Assembly (NCBI RefSeq): GCF_001655675.1
Contig: NZ_LYRP01000043.1
Coordinates: 1-64,000, forward strand
DNA from: Mangrovibacter phragmitis
Lineage (GTDB): Bacteria; Pseudomonadota; Gammaproteobacteria; Enterobacterales; Enterobacteriaceae
DNA length: 64,000 bases
Direction of reading: 5' to 3'
The notes under the pieces are model-generated. The model searched no databases. It had not been told where the DNA came from and was given only the letters and a program-made list of their open reading frames with translations. The translations under genes and the position numbers were made by a program. Below, one piece after another: positions 38,313 through 47,587 of the stretch (its first letter is position 1; each line of letters starts with the position of its first letter).

Positions 38313-39062
38313 TTATTTAGGCTCGGTATCGAACCATTTTTTATAGATAGCGTTGTAAGTACCGTTCGCTTTCAGAGTTTTCAGCGCTGCGTTAACTTTA
38401 TCACGCAGTTCTTCGCTGCCTTTCGGGAAAGCAATACCATATTCCTGTGCTTCCAGCGATTTACCTACCGCTTTGAACTGACCATGACCCGCGGTTTTGA
38501 TGAAGTATAAAATGTTTGGCGTGTCGTGCAGCACAGCGTCAGCACGGTTGGTGCCCAGTTCCATATACGCGTTGTCAATATTGGGAAACTGGTGCAGTTC
38601 TTTGGTTTTGATATGCGCTTTAGCGTAATCAACTGAGCCGGTACCACTTTTCACTGCAACAATTTTGCCATCTAAATCTTTGACACTTTTAATGTCGTTA
38701 TTGTTGGCTTTGACCATTACCAGCAGACCACTGTGGTAGTAACCATCAGAAAAATCGACCGCTTTTTTGCGTTCGTCAGTGATGGTGATGCCCGCAATGG
38801 CTGCATCAATATTTTTTGTTTGCAGTGCAGGAATAATCCCGCTGAAGTCCATCGGTTTCAGTGTGTAATTCAGTTTCGCTTCTTTAGCGATAGCGGCCCA
38901 CAGGTCCACATCAAACCCGACGTATTTATCGCCTTGTTTGAATTCAAATGGCACAAATGCAGTATCGGTTGCCACAATCAGTTTTTTCTCTGCTGCGTGC
39001 GAAGAAGAAACAGCAAAGGCCAGGGTAAGTGCAGCCAGTGAGACTTTTAAAATAGACTTCAT
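38313..39062 (-). CDS. glnH: Glutamine-binding periplasmic protein GlnH
   Basis: 249 residues. A signal peptide of about 23 residues (cleavage after SSSHA) precedes the two-lobed SBP family-3 domain; [39 protein letters not shown] and [18 protein letters not shown] carry the ligand residues. It delivers glutamine to GlnPQ. Transcribed first in the operon from a nitrogen-regulated promoter region. Confidence 0.97.
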   Translation of the reverse strand: MKSILKVSLAALTLAFAVSSSHAAEKKLIVATDTAFVPFEFKQGDKYVGFDVDLWAAIAKEAKLNYTLKPMDFSGIIPALQTKNIDAAIAGITITDERKKAVDFSDGYYHSGLLVMVKANNNDIKSVKDLDGKIVAVKSGTGSVDYAKAHIKTKELHQFPNIDNAYMELGTNRADAVLHDTPNILYFIKTAGHGQFKAVGKSLEAQEYGIAFPKGSEELRDKVNAALKTLKANGTYNAIYKKWFDTEPK

Positions 39063-39112
39063 AGCGTTTCCTTAGTTAAACCTTGGGGCAAGCCCCTGCG
39101 AAAGCATGCGCA

Positions 39113-39132
39113 ACATGAAAAAATCGTGCCAG
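39113..39132 (-). promoter_or_regulatory. glnHp2: Sigma-54 promoter of glnH
   Basis: On the minus strand CTGGCACGATTTTTTCATG has the -24 TGGCAC (39131-39126) and a -12-like TTTCAT, as in E. coli glnHp2. It lies about 50 bp upstream of the glnH start. Confidence 0.8.
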
Positions 39133-39205
39133 ATTTACAACATATTGTTTTTGCTTATGAGGGATATGTAACATCGCACAAACAGTGATGCAAGATAGTA
39201 TTAAT

Positions 39206-39259
39206 GCACTGTTTTGGGGCTTTGTTATGGTGCAATGCATCACTCACCAACAGGGTGGT
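39206..39259. promoter_or_regulatory. Candidate NtrC enhancer sites upstream of glnH
   Basis: TGCACTGTTTTGGGGCT (39206-39222) and CTCACCAACAGGGTGGT (39243-39259) both resemble the NtrC pattern GCACC-N5-GGTGC with mismatches. Their place about 75-140 bp upstream of the sigma-54 promoter fits enhancer function. Neither is a perfect match. Confidence 0.4.
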
Positions 39260-39347
39260 GGTTTTTGATGCGTATTCCGCTGAAACAATAGCCGTATTTT
39301 ACGTATTTGCAACCAATTAGACTTATCTTATTTACCTGGTTCGAAAA

Positions 39348-39371
39348 AAAAGCGCACTGGAGTGCGCTTTT
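39348..39371 (-). terminator. dps terminator
   Basis: Stem AAAAGCGCAC with GTGCGCTTTT, loop TGGA. On the minus strand it is followed by a run of eight T, just downstream of the dps stop. Confidence 0.85.
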
Positions 39372-39426
39372 ATGGTGCATGTCACTTTAGTTAACGGTTT
39401 AACTATGTGTTATGGCCGCTGTAGTT

Positions 39427-40251
<825 letters not shown>

Positions 40252-41145
40252 TTAATTAATATCAATTCTCTGAATTTGTGCATCACGACGCAGGGTCATG
40301 GTAGAGCCTGCAGATGCAACAATAATAGAAATAAGCGCCAGCCCCTGAGGCCAGGTGAGTGTTTCACCAAGAAAAATTAACCCGGAAATAGCAGCAAGGG
40401 CTGGCTCCATACTCATTAGTGTGCCAAATGTACGGGGTGGCAGACGAGTAAGGGCAATCATTTCCAGGGAATAGGGCAGTGCGGTGGATAACAACGCGAC
40501 ACACAATCCCACAGGGAGTACAGCCCACTGCCATAACCCGGCACTGGCCTGAAACATACCCAGTGGCACAAAGATAATAGCGGCTATCAGTGATCCCATA
40601 GCCACAGTAGCCGGTCCATGATCAGCCCCTGCGCGGTGACCAAAGAGTATATACAGTGCCCAAAACGCGCCCGCCCCCAGTGCATACAACGCACCAGCTA
40701 AATCCACTCCGGCAACATTTTTCCCCAGAGGCAACAGAAACCATAAGCCCAGTATCGCCAGAATCACCCATACAAAGTCAACAACCCGCCGCGACGAAAA
40801 GAGGGCAACGGCGAGTGGGCCAGTAAATTCCAGTGCCACAGCAATGCCTAATGGAACGGTGCGAATAGACAGGTAGAACAGGTAGTTCATTGCCCCCAAC
40901 GCAATACCGTACACCAGTAGAGGAATACGCTGCTCCGCAGTAAAACGCAATCTCCAGGGTTTAAAGAAGAGTGCCAGCATCAGTGTACCCAAAGCCAGAC
41001 GTAACGCAGTCACACCCGGCGCGCCAACCTCAGGGAAAAGTGATTTAGCCAGCGATGCGCCACTTTGAATAGAAATCATGGCAATTATCAGAACAAAAAC
41101 AGGGAGCAAAGCAGATTTTAGGGATTTGCGCAGTTGTGCTGGCAT
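40252..41145 (-). CDS. rhtA: Threonine/homoserine exporter RhtA
   Basis: 297 residues with ten transmembrane helices from two EamA repeats (DMT superfamily). It exports homoserine, threonine and related amino acids. GASLAKSLFPEVGAPGVTALRLALGTL and VALEFTGPLAVALFSSRR are conserved with E. coli (295 residues). I choose ATG 41145 with AAAGGA upstream; the frame is open to 41190 but the added residues are not homologous. The protein ends QRIDIN, like E. coli. Confidence 0.94.
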   Translation of the reverse strand: MPAQLRKSLKSALLPVFVLIIAMISIQSGASLAKSLFPEVGAPGVTALRLALGTLMLALFFKPWRLRFTAEQRIPLLVYGIALGAMNYLFYLSIRTVPLGIAVALEFTGPLAVALFSSRRVVDFVWVILAILGLWFLLPLGKNVAGVDLAGALYALGAGAFWALYILFGHRAGADHGPATVAMGSLIAAIIFVPLGMFQASAGLWQWAVLPVGLCVALLSTALPYSLEMIALTRLPPRTFGTLMSMEPALAAISGLIFLGETLTWPQGLALISIIVASAGSTMTLRRDAQIQRIDIN

Positions 41146-41515
41146 GAGCGTCCTTTCATCAACAGATTTAGTCGTTAGGCCACAAGGCAAAAGCGACGCT
41201 TATTCTAGTGGATTTTAGTGGGGCTGGTTGATGTTCTATTGAAAAAAAATGGTGGAAGGCAGCATACAATAGCCATCCATTGAGCTTATGAATATAACGC
41301 GTATTAGGAATAATCCTTTATTAATACAAATTATAAGTGATTAATAAACAAGCGGTGGTTGGTTTACTTATATGAAAAATAAGGAAAACTAATCTTCAGG
41401 AAAGTTTCTGTTACAGGAAATTCTGCTTTAGACAACACAAAACGGCAGGAGTTTCTTTCATAAGTTTGATATATTGGAAACTTACGGAATTATTTGAAGC
41501 ACATTTGAGGTGGTT
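41146..41515. other. Divergent rhtA-ompX control region
   Basis: 370 bp, very AT-rich, without a gene. The last 15 bases (TTTGAGGTGGTT before the ompX ATG) are the ribosome-binding segment that the sRNA CyaR is known to pair with in E. coli ompX. No promoter box could be assigned with confidence. Confidence 0.6.
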
Positions 41516-42025
41516 ATGAAAAAAATTGCATGTCTTTCAGCACTGGCTTGCGTTCTGGCCGTTTCCGCAGGTTCTGCATTTGCAGGTACCAGCACTGTTA
41601 CTGGTGGTTACGCTCAGAGCGATATGCAGGGCGCTGCTAACAAAGCTGGCGGTTTCAACCTGAAATACCGCTATGAATTTGATAACAGCCCGCTGGGTGT
41701 AATCAGTTCCTTCACTTATACCGAAAAAAATCGCAGTGAAGACAGTGTGTACCATAAAAGCCAGTACTACGGCATCACTGCAGGTCCTGCTTACCGCATC
41801 AACGACTGGGCAAGCATCTACGGTGTAATTGGTCTGGGCTATGGTAAATTCCAGCAGACTGACTACCCGGAAAAAGGCGATATGAGCGACTACGGCTTCT
41901 CTTATGGCGCTGGTCTGCAGTTCAACCCGATTGAAAACGTCGCGCTGGACTTCTCCTATGAACAAAGCCGCATTCGTAGCGTTGACGTTGGCACCTGGAT
42001 CGCTGGTGTAGGTTACCGCTTCTAA
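41516..42025 (+). CDS. ompX: Outer-membrane protein X
   Basis: 169 residues. A 23-residue signal peptide (ends SAGSAFA) precedes an eight-stranded beta-barrel of the Ail/Lom/OmpX family; GGFNLKYRYEFDNSPLGVI, YYGITAGPAYRINDWASIYG and SYGAGLQFNPIENVALDFSY are the strands, and the protein ends in Phe. The ATG at 41516 is preferred over GTG 41510 because GAGGTG then has proper spacing. A terminator follows at 42042-42072. Confidence 0.97.
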   Translation: MKKIACLSALACVLAVSAGSAFAGTSTVTGGYAQSDMQGAANKAGGFNLKYRYEFDNSPLGVISSFTYTEKNRSEDSVYHKSQYYGITAGPAYRINDWASIYGVIGLGYGKFQQTDYPEKGDMSDYGFSYGAGLQFNPIENVALDFSYEQSRIRSVDVGTWIAGVGYRF

Positions 42026-42041
42026 TCCCTTTTCAGGGAAT

Positions 42042-42072
42042 AAAAAATCCGCCTGATGGCGGATTTTTTTTG
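42042..42072 (+). terminator. ompX terminator
   Basis: AAAAAATCCGCC, loop TGAT, GGCGGATTTTTTTT. A textbook rho-independent terminator 17 bp after the ompX stop, and usable from the opgE side. Confidence 0.92.
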
Positions 42073-42104
42073 CCTGCGATAATTTGTACTCCGCGAATGT
42101 ACGT

Positions 42105-43688
42105 TTAGCGCGAAGCTGCCCCAAAGCTGTCTTCACCCAGTTCCTGCCAGAGTATTTTTCTTAACTTGAAATTGGTGACATAACGCGGGCCTGCAGACTC
42201 TGCAGAGTGAAAGGTATATCGCCACGGAATCTGTTGGGTTTTGATGCCAGTCCATTGTGAAAAGAACAGCAAAAAATCATTTGCGGAACGTGGTGTCGTA
42301 TTCACGTTGTGTGCTGTGTCATCGCTGGACAGTACCAAAAACGGTACCTGGTAATTCTGGTGGAACTTATCATCATGCGCGAGATACTGCCTTTGTGTAC
42401 CGCGCTCGCGAAAAGTTAACCCATGATCAGAAAAGTAGGCCAAAGAAAAAGATTCACCACTTTGCTGCAATTGCTGGTAGAGATTTTTTAACAGCATATC
42501 AGTTTGGGTAATACTGTAGAGATAACAGGATGTCTCTTCAGATACCACAAAGGTGCTGTAATGCCCTTGTGTGCGGTCACAGGCTTGTGGGTGAGATCCC
42601 ATGAGATGCAGCACGATAAGTTGCGTTGGCTGGCGCTTTACCGCCAGCACCTGAGCCGTGAGAGACAGGAGTGAAGTGTCCTGACTATTTTTGTTATCTT
42701 CAAAATCGCCATCTTTGAGAAATTGCACTTCGTCTGCACGACGGGCAATGCTGGCGATGGGTGTATCATATTGCCCGATTTTACCCTGGTTAGAAAACCA
42801 CCATGTCTGGAAACCAGCGCGATTAGCCAGTGTAACGATATTGTTCTGGTATTGCGGCTTACTGTTTTCAATCAGATTTAGCGTCAGCCCAAGCGATTTT
42901 TGTGTTGATGCGCTTGCAGATATGTAGTCGGAGTACAGGACGCCATTGGCGTGGCTTGCGAAAGGCGTGTTATCCCATTGACCGCCAAACGCACCCAATG
43001 CATCACGGCGTGCACTTTCACCAATGACCAGAACATAGATATGGTAGCGTGCTGCCACTTGCGTAATCTGCCAGGTATCTTTTTGTGCGGAGAGTCGCTG
43101 CATGCGTTTGAGTTCGCGTACTACTGACTGGTTATTCTCCGCGACATCTTTCACAAATCTTGCTACCGGGTAACCGGTATCTTTCAGCGCGAAAACCCCC
43201 CCGTATACCCGGTTTTGCACTGGAGCAATAAAAATACACACCAGGCTGAAGGCACAACAAATACCAGTAACATAACGTTTTGGTTGTGCTGCTTTTATCG
43301 GCCTGCGCAGAGCATATACCGTGAGTGAAAAAATGAGGAGAGTGACGGCGTAACTGTACCACGGAAAGAGCGTCAAAATTTCGGTCGACTCTTCCATATT
43401 TGTGGCATGCAGAGCCAATAATGTATTGAAGTTGGGAGCACCCCAAACCATGGCAAATGGATAGTAGAATGCGGCAAGCAGACCAGATATCAGAATAAGT
43501 AATTTCTGGCATCTGGGGGCCAGTGTATGAAGAGCAATGAGCAGAGAAGCAAATGCAAACGTATAGAAAAAACTGATGCCATAGCCCATGGATGTATTAA
43601 TAAAAAAAGCCAGAACAAAATAAAATAATGGCCAGAAATCAAACGATAAACGTGTAATGGCGGGTGTGTCTTTAGTAATAAAGCTCAT
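42105..43688 (-). CDS. opgE: Phosphoethanolamine transferase OpgE
   Basis: 527 residues, the E. coli YbiP length. Five N-terminal transmembrane helices (about 10-170) are followed by a periplasmic alkaline-phosphatase-fold sulfatase domain. VIGESARRDALGAFGG carries the metal ligand Glu and the region SASASTQKSLGL the nucleophilic Thr/Ser; YFSDHGLTFRERGTQ and HDKFHQNYQVPFLV supply Asp/His ligands. In E. coli it adds phosphoethanolamine to osmoregulated periplasmic glucans. Confidence 0.94.
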   Translation of the reverse strand: MSFITKDTPAITRLSFDFWPLFYFVLAFFINTSMGYGISFFYTFAFASLLIALHTLAPRCQKLLILISGLLAAFYYPFAMVWGAPNFNTLLALHATNMEESTEILTLFPWYSYAVTLLIFSLTVYALRRPIKAAQPKRYVTGICCAFSLVCIFIAPVQNRVYGGVFALKDTGYPVARFVKDVAENNQSVVRELKRMQRLSAQKDTWQITQVAARYHIYVLVIGESARRDALGAFGGQWDNTPFASHANGVLYSDYISASASTQKSLGLTLNLIENSKPQYQNNIVTLANRAGFQTWWFSNQGKIGQYDTPIASIARRADEVQFLKDGDFEDNKNSQDTSLLSLTAQVLAVKRQPTQLIVLHLMGSHPQACDRTQGHYSTFVVSEETSCYLYSITQTDMLLKNLYQQLQQSGESFSLAYFSDHGLTFRERGTQRQYLAHDDKFHQNYQVPFLVLSSDDTAHNVNTTPRSANDFLLFFSQWTGIKTQQIPWRYTFHSAESAGPRYVTNFKLRKILWQELGEDSFGAASR

Positions 43689-43914
43689 AAGTTATGACAT
43701 CAAGAAACGCCGTTGCGACCCAGGCGGAAAGGTGTAGGTATACCTTGCTGTTTCATGTATCAGATTTTCTTATGCAAGGTGAGACGAAGATAAAGCGTTG
43801 CAGGGCTAACTTCAACGGGGCAGAGGCGTCCGTTTTGAGAGGAGGGTTACAAATTTGACAATAATATGACAGCCGCCGTTAACTGGCTGATTCACCACAG
43901 CAGATAAACAATTA

Positions 43915-44043
43915 TCAGGCGCGTTTGTCGTCGCAATCTCGATGTGAGCCGCTAAGCCGCTCACACAGCAATTGCAATAACATCAGGCGTACTTTAAAAG
44001 GAGAATGACTGAACACGTTTAGGCACCTCTTTACTTCATTCAT
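43915..44043 (-). CDS. mntS: Small manganese-regulation protein MntS
   Basis: 42 residues, starting MNEVKRCLNVFSHSPFKVRL, close to the E. coli MntS sequence and length. In E. coli MntS raises intracellular Mn, probably by blocking the MntP exporter, and is repressed by MntR with Mn. The frame is open upstream to 44115, but only the ATG at 44043 gives the conserved protein. It lies divergent from mntR with two MntR-type boxes between. Confidence 0.9.
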   Translation of the reverse strand: MNEVKRCLNVFSHSPFKVRLMLLQLLCERLSGSHRDCDDKRA

Positions 44044-44106
44044 TGTGGCCTCCCTGGTGGCATCAGTAGCGTTACCAACTTTCCATGCTGGTTGTGTTAT
44101 ATACAG

Positions 44107-44124
44107 ATATAGCATGAGCTATGT
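44107..44124. promoter_or_regulatory. MntR box 1
   Basis: ATATAGCATGAGCTATGT: half-sites ATAGC and GCTAT separated by four bases, as in the MntR consensus. It is placed about 65 bp upstream of the mntS start on the mntS side. Confidence 0.7.
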
Positions 44125-44127
44125 TAT

Positions 44128-44141
44128 ATAGCTATGGCTAT
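44128..44141. promoter_or_regulatory. MntR box 2
   Basis: ATAGCTATGGCTAT: again ATAGC and GCTAT separated by four bases, a perfect inverted repeat in its arms, centred 19 bp from box 1. The pair could bind two MntR dimers. Confidence 0.6.
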
Positions 44142-44224
44142 TTATGTTTTTTTTGCGTCAGGGACAGGCTGGATTACAATGACAGCCCCGTGATGACACC
44201 ATCGCGAAAGAAAGAGGAATCACT

Positions 44225-44704
44225 ATGGTCCGTCGCGCCGGAAAAAATAATACGGATAGCGCCACTCAATTAGTTAATGTTGAGGAACATGTTGAGGGTT
44301 TTCGTCAGGTTCGGGAGGCGCACCGACGAGAGCTGGTTGATGATTATGTTGAGCTTATTTCTGATTTAATTCGCGAAGTGGGCGAAGCTCGCCAGGTTGA
44401 TATGGCAGCCCGTTTAGGGGTCTCTCAGCCAACTGTCGCAAAAATGCTTAAGCGCATTGCCGGAATGGGGTTGATAGAGCAGATTCCCTGGCGCGGTATC
44501 TTTCTGACACCAGAAGGTGAAGCTCTGGCACAGGAAAACCGGGTGCGCCACCACATTGTGGAACATTTTTTATTAGCGCTCGGGATAAGCCCTGAAACTG
44601 CCAGGGTAGATGCGGAAGGCATGGAGCACCATGTTAGTGAAGAAACCCTCGCGGCATTTGCGCGTTTTACCCAACAACAGCAGAGTGAGCAGAAACCTTG
44701 CTGA
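44225..44704 (+). CDS. mntR: Manganese-responsive transcriptional regulator MntR
   Basis: 159 residues of the DtxR/MntR family. The winged helix-turn-helix [22 protein letters not shown] is at about 58-79; metal ligands lie in the dimerisation domain, in [12 protein letters not shown] and [12 protein letters not shown]. With Mn it represses mntH and mntS and activates mntP in E. coli. GAGGAATCACT precedes the ATG. The usual E. coli neighbour ybiR is missing; mntR converges directly on ldtB. Confidence 0.95.
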   Translation: MVRRAGKNNTDSATQLVNVEEHVEGFRQVREAHRRELVDDYVELISDLIREVGEARQVDMAARLGVSQPTVAKMLKRIAGMGLIEQIPWRGIFLTPEGEALAQENRVRHHIVEHFLLALGISPETARVDAEGMEHHVSEETLAAFARFTQQQQSEQKPC

Positions 44705-44718
44705 ATACGGGTAATAAA

Positions 44719-44740
44719 AAAGCGGCCCGCAGGCCGCTTT
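44719..44740. terminator. Terminator between mntR and ldtB
   Basis: AAAGCGGCC, loop CGCA, GGCCGCTTT, with an A run before and T-rich AGCTTTAGCTTTATTTTT after, so it serves both convergent genes. Confidence 0.85.
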
Positions 44741-44777
44741 AGCTTTAGCTTTATTTTTATAGAGACGCCGCATAGCC

Positions 44778-45698
44778 TCAGTTAAGGCGAACAGGCATAC
44801 CAGAGCGTTGCTCAATGGCCTGGCTCAGGACTTCCTGGTTAACGTCGGGTTCATTAGTCACAGCCTGAACGCTTTTGGTCAGGGCAATTGGAACCACTTC
44901 GTTATTGGTCAGTTGAGCTTCCGTTGTGGAAAGCGGATTATGCACTTCAATATACCGTGAACCATCTGGCTCGGTAGTGGCTTTTACCGGCTCATCAATA
45001 AACTGAACGCGGGTACCAACTGGTACATGGTCAAATAAATATTTAATGTCTTCAGCTCGCAGACGCACACAACCGTGGCTCACACGCAGGCCGATACCAA
45101 AGTTGGCGTTGGTACCGTGAATGGCGTACAGGCGGCCAATATACATCGCATACAGCCCCATCGGGTTATCCGGGCCAGCCGGAACAACGGCCGGTAACGG
45201 TTTACCCATCTCGGCATATTCAGCATGCATCTTGGCCGTGGGCGTCCAGGTTGGGCCGGCTTTTTTCCGCTCAACTTTGGTTACCCAGTTGATAGGCGTG
45301 TCTTTACCTAACTGACCAATACCAATTGGCAGCACGACAACCGTATTGGTACCTGCCGGGTAGTAATACAAACGCATTTCAGCACTGTTGATAACAATGC
45401 CTTCATGGGGGGTATCCGGCAAAATCAATTGTTGAGGAATGTTCAGGACGGTACCTGGTTTTGGTAAGTATGCATCCACACCCGGGTTTGCCTCAAGCAT
45501 GTTGGACAACCCCATTTGGTATTTTGATGCAAAATATTCCAGCGGTTGCCTGCTGCCGTCCGGAATAGTAACAACCTGATTTTGACCAATCAAACGGCTG
45601 CCGTCAGTGGGCAGGGGATAGGTCACAGCCGAGGCGGTTTTACAGAAACTCACCACAGAAAATGCTGCCAGTAAAAGAGTACGTAATTTCATGTTCAT
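44778..45698 (-). CDS. ldtB: L,D-transpeptidase LdtB
   Basis: 306 residues (YbiS). A signal peptide (ends KTASA, about 24), a LysM-like segment (about 40-90), and a YkuD catalytic domain with the HGTNANFG and SHGCVRL motifs; the Cys in the latter is the nucleophile. It anchors Braun lipoprotein to meso-diaminopimelate of peptidoglycan. The C-terminus ends SGMPVRLN as in E. coli. Confidence 0.96.
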   Translation of the reverse strand: MNMKLRTLLLAAFSVVSFCKTASAVTYPLPTDGSRLIGQNQVVTIPDGSRQPLEYFASKYQMGLSNMLEANPGVDAYLPKPGTVLNIPQQLILPDTPHEGIVINSAEMRLYYYPAGTNTVVVLPIGIGQLGKDTPINWVTKVERKKAGPTWTPTAKMHAEYAEMGKPLPAVVPAGPDNPMGLYAMYIGRLYAIHGTNANFGIGLRVSHGCVRLRAEDIKYLFDHVPVGTRVQFIDEPVKATTEPDGSRYIEVHNPLSTTEAQLTNNEVVPIALTKSVQAVTNEPDVNQEVLSQAIEQRSGMPVRLN

Positions 45699-45913
45699 AT
45701 TGCGCTATGCAAGTCACGATGCCACATGGGCCGTTGGTTGAAAAAACAGGTAGTGGCGCATTATAGGTTTATTCTTACTTGCTGGGAATTCAGATGTGGA
45801 TGAAATCACATTTTTTTTCTTCAGAGGGGAAAACGGAGCGAACCACTGACGGGCGTCATGGCAGGTTTTGTGGCATAATAGATCGTTTGTCACATTTTTT
45901 GGGAAGAGAGCCT

Positions 45914-47506
45914 GTGTTAGTCACCAGTAATATCACCATGCAGTTTGGCAGTAAGCCGCTGTTTGAAAATATCTCAGTTAAGTTTGGCGGCGGAAACCGC
46001 TATGGCCTGATAGGCGCCAATGGTAGCGGCAAATCCACCTTCATGAAGATACTGGGGGGTGACCTGGCCCCGTCCGTTGGGAATGTGTCCGCCGATCCGA
46101 ACGAACGTATTGGTAAATTGCGCCAGGATCAGTTTGCTTTTGAAGAGTTCACCGTGCTGGATACCGTGATCATGGGGCATGGTGAACTGTGGGAAGTGAA
46201 ACAGGAGCGCGACCGTATTTATGCCCTCGCTGAAATGAGTGAAGAGGATGGCTATAAAGTTGCCGACCTCGAAGTGAAATATGGCGAAATGGACGGCTAT
46301 TCCGCAGAGGCGCGCGCGGGGGAATTGTTGCTGGGGGTGGGTATCCCAATGGAGCAGCATTATGGTTTGATGAGTGAAGTGGCCCCTGGCTGGAAACTGC
46401 GTGTGCTGTTGGCACAGGCACTGTTTTCTAACCCGGATATTCTGCTGCTTGATGAACCGACCAACAACCTTGATATCGATACCATTCGTTGGCTGGAGCA
46501 GGTGCTTAACGAACGTGAAAGCACCATGATAATCATTTCCCATGACCGTCACTTCCTGAATATGGTTTGCACACATATGGCGGATCTCGATTATGGTGAG
46601 TTGCGTGTATACCCGGGCAACTATGACGAGTACATGACGGCGGCAACCCAGGCGCGTGAACGCCTGCTGGCTGATAATGCCAAGAAAAAAGCGCAAATTG
46701 CCGAGCTGCAGTCTTTTGTCAGTCGCTTTAGTGCTAACGCATCAAAATCCCGTCAGGCAACCTCCCGCGCCCGGCAGATTGATAAAATCAAACTGGATGA
46801 AGTGAAAGTGTCCAGCCGTCAGAACCCGTTTATTCGCTTCGAACAGGACAAGAAACTGTTCCGTAATGCACTGGAAGTGCAAAAGATTAAGAAAGGCTTT
46901 GATAATGGCCCGTTGTTCAGCGATGTGTCGTTGTTGCTGGAAGTGGGTGAACGTCTTGCTGTTCTGGGTACCAACGGTGTGGGGAAATCCACATTGTTGA
47001 AAACTCTGGTGGGTGAACTGACGCCTGAAGCTGGCGAAGTGAAATGGTCTGAGAACGCGCGTATTGGTTACTACGCTCAGGATCACGCGGCCGATTTTGA
47101 CAACGACCTGACAGTGTTTGACTGGATGAGCCAGTGGAAACAGGAAGGTGATGATGAGCAGGCAGTGCGTAGTGTGCTGGGGCGCTTGCTGTTCAGCCAG
47201 GATGATATTAAGAAACCTGCCCGCGTGTTGTCGGGTGGCGAAAAAGGGCGGATGCTGTTCGGCAAACTGATGATGGAAAAACCCAATATCCTGATTATGG
47301 ATGAGCCAACTAACCACCTGGATATGGAATCTATCGAATCGCTGAATGCCGCGCTGGAGCTGTATCAGGGAACATTGATTTTCGTTTCCCATGACCGGGA
47401 GTTTGTCAGCTCACTGGCAACCCGCGTGCTGGAGATAACCCCGCAACGTGTTATTGACTTCACCGGTGGCTATGAGGATTACCTGCGTAGCAAAGGTATT
47501 GAGTAA
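45914..47506 (+). CDS. ybiT: ABC-F protein YbiT
   Basis: 530 residues, the E. coli length. Two ABC domains without membrane parts: Walker [10 protein letters not shown] and GTNGVGKST, signatures near VAPGWKLRV and LSGGEKGRM, Walker [10 protein letters not shown] and LIMDEPTNH, joined by the basic P-site linker ([16 protein letters not shown]). ABC-F proteins bind the ribosomal E site and relieve stalling. I choose GTG 45914 because it gives the homologous [12 protein letters not shown] start; the frame is open to 45779 but those residues are not conserved. Confidence 0.94.
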   Translation: MLVTSNITMQFGSKPLFENISVKFGGGNRYGLIGANGSGKSTFMKILGGDLAPSVGNVSADPNERIGKLRQDQFAFEEFTVLDTVIMGHGELWEVKQERDRIYALAEMSEEDGYKVADLEVKYGEMDGYSAEARAGELLLGVGIPMEQHYGLMSEVAPGWKLRVLLAQALFSNPDILLLDEPTNNLDIDTIRWLEQVLNERESTMIIISHDRHFLNMVCTHMADLDYGELRVYPGNYDEYMTAATQARERLLADNAKKKAQIAELQSFVSRFSANASKSRQATSRARQIDKIKLDEVKVSSRQNPFIRFEQDKKLFRNALEVQKIKKGFDNGPLFSDVSLLLEVGERLAVLGTNGVGKSTLLKTLVGELTPEAGEVKWSENARIGYYAQDHAADFDNDLTVFDWMSQWKQEGDDEQAVRSVLGRLLFSQDDIKKPARVLSGGEKGRMLFGKLMMEKPNILIMDEPTNHLDMESIESLNAALELYQGTLIFVSHDREFVSSLATRVLEITPQRVIDFTGGYEDYLRSKGIE

Positions 47507-47523
47507 CCCTGTTTGGTTTGAGT

Positions 47524-47564
47524 AAGTAGCGCGGCTTCCGGGAAGCCTGGAAGCCGCGTTACTT
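47524..47564. terminator. Bidirectional terminator between ybiT and the GH31 gene
   Basis: CGCGGCTTCC (47530-47539) pairs with GGAAGCCGCG (47549-47558), extended outward by AAGTA/TTACTT with one wobble pair. A long GC stem without strong T runs, between two convergent genes. Confidence 0.6.
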
Positions 47565-47587
47565 GCCAGCATAACTTCCGCGTGTTT

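Larger units (their letters stand above)
39063..39426. other. glnH promoter region and dps 3' region
   Basis: 364 bp without a gene. It contains the sigma-54 promoter of glnH, upstream half-sites that resemble NtrC sites, and the dps terminator. No small gene was found. Confidence 0.8.

Noticed and set aside
45974-46696. Minus-strand frames of 240 and 216 codons opposite ybiT (45974-46696 and 46742-47392)
   Set aside because: YbiT is unmistakable on the plus strand over the whole interval; the antisense frames are histidine- and glutamine-rich noise.
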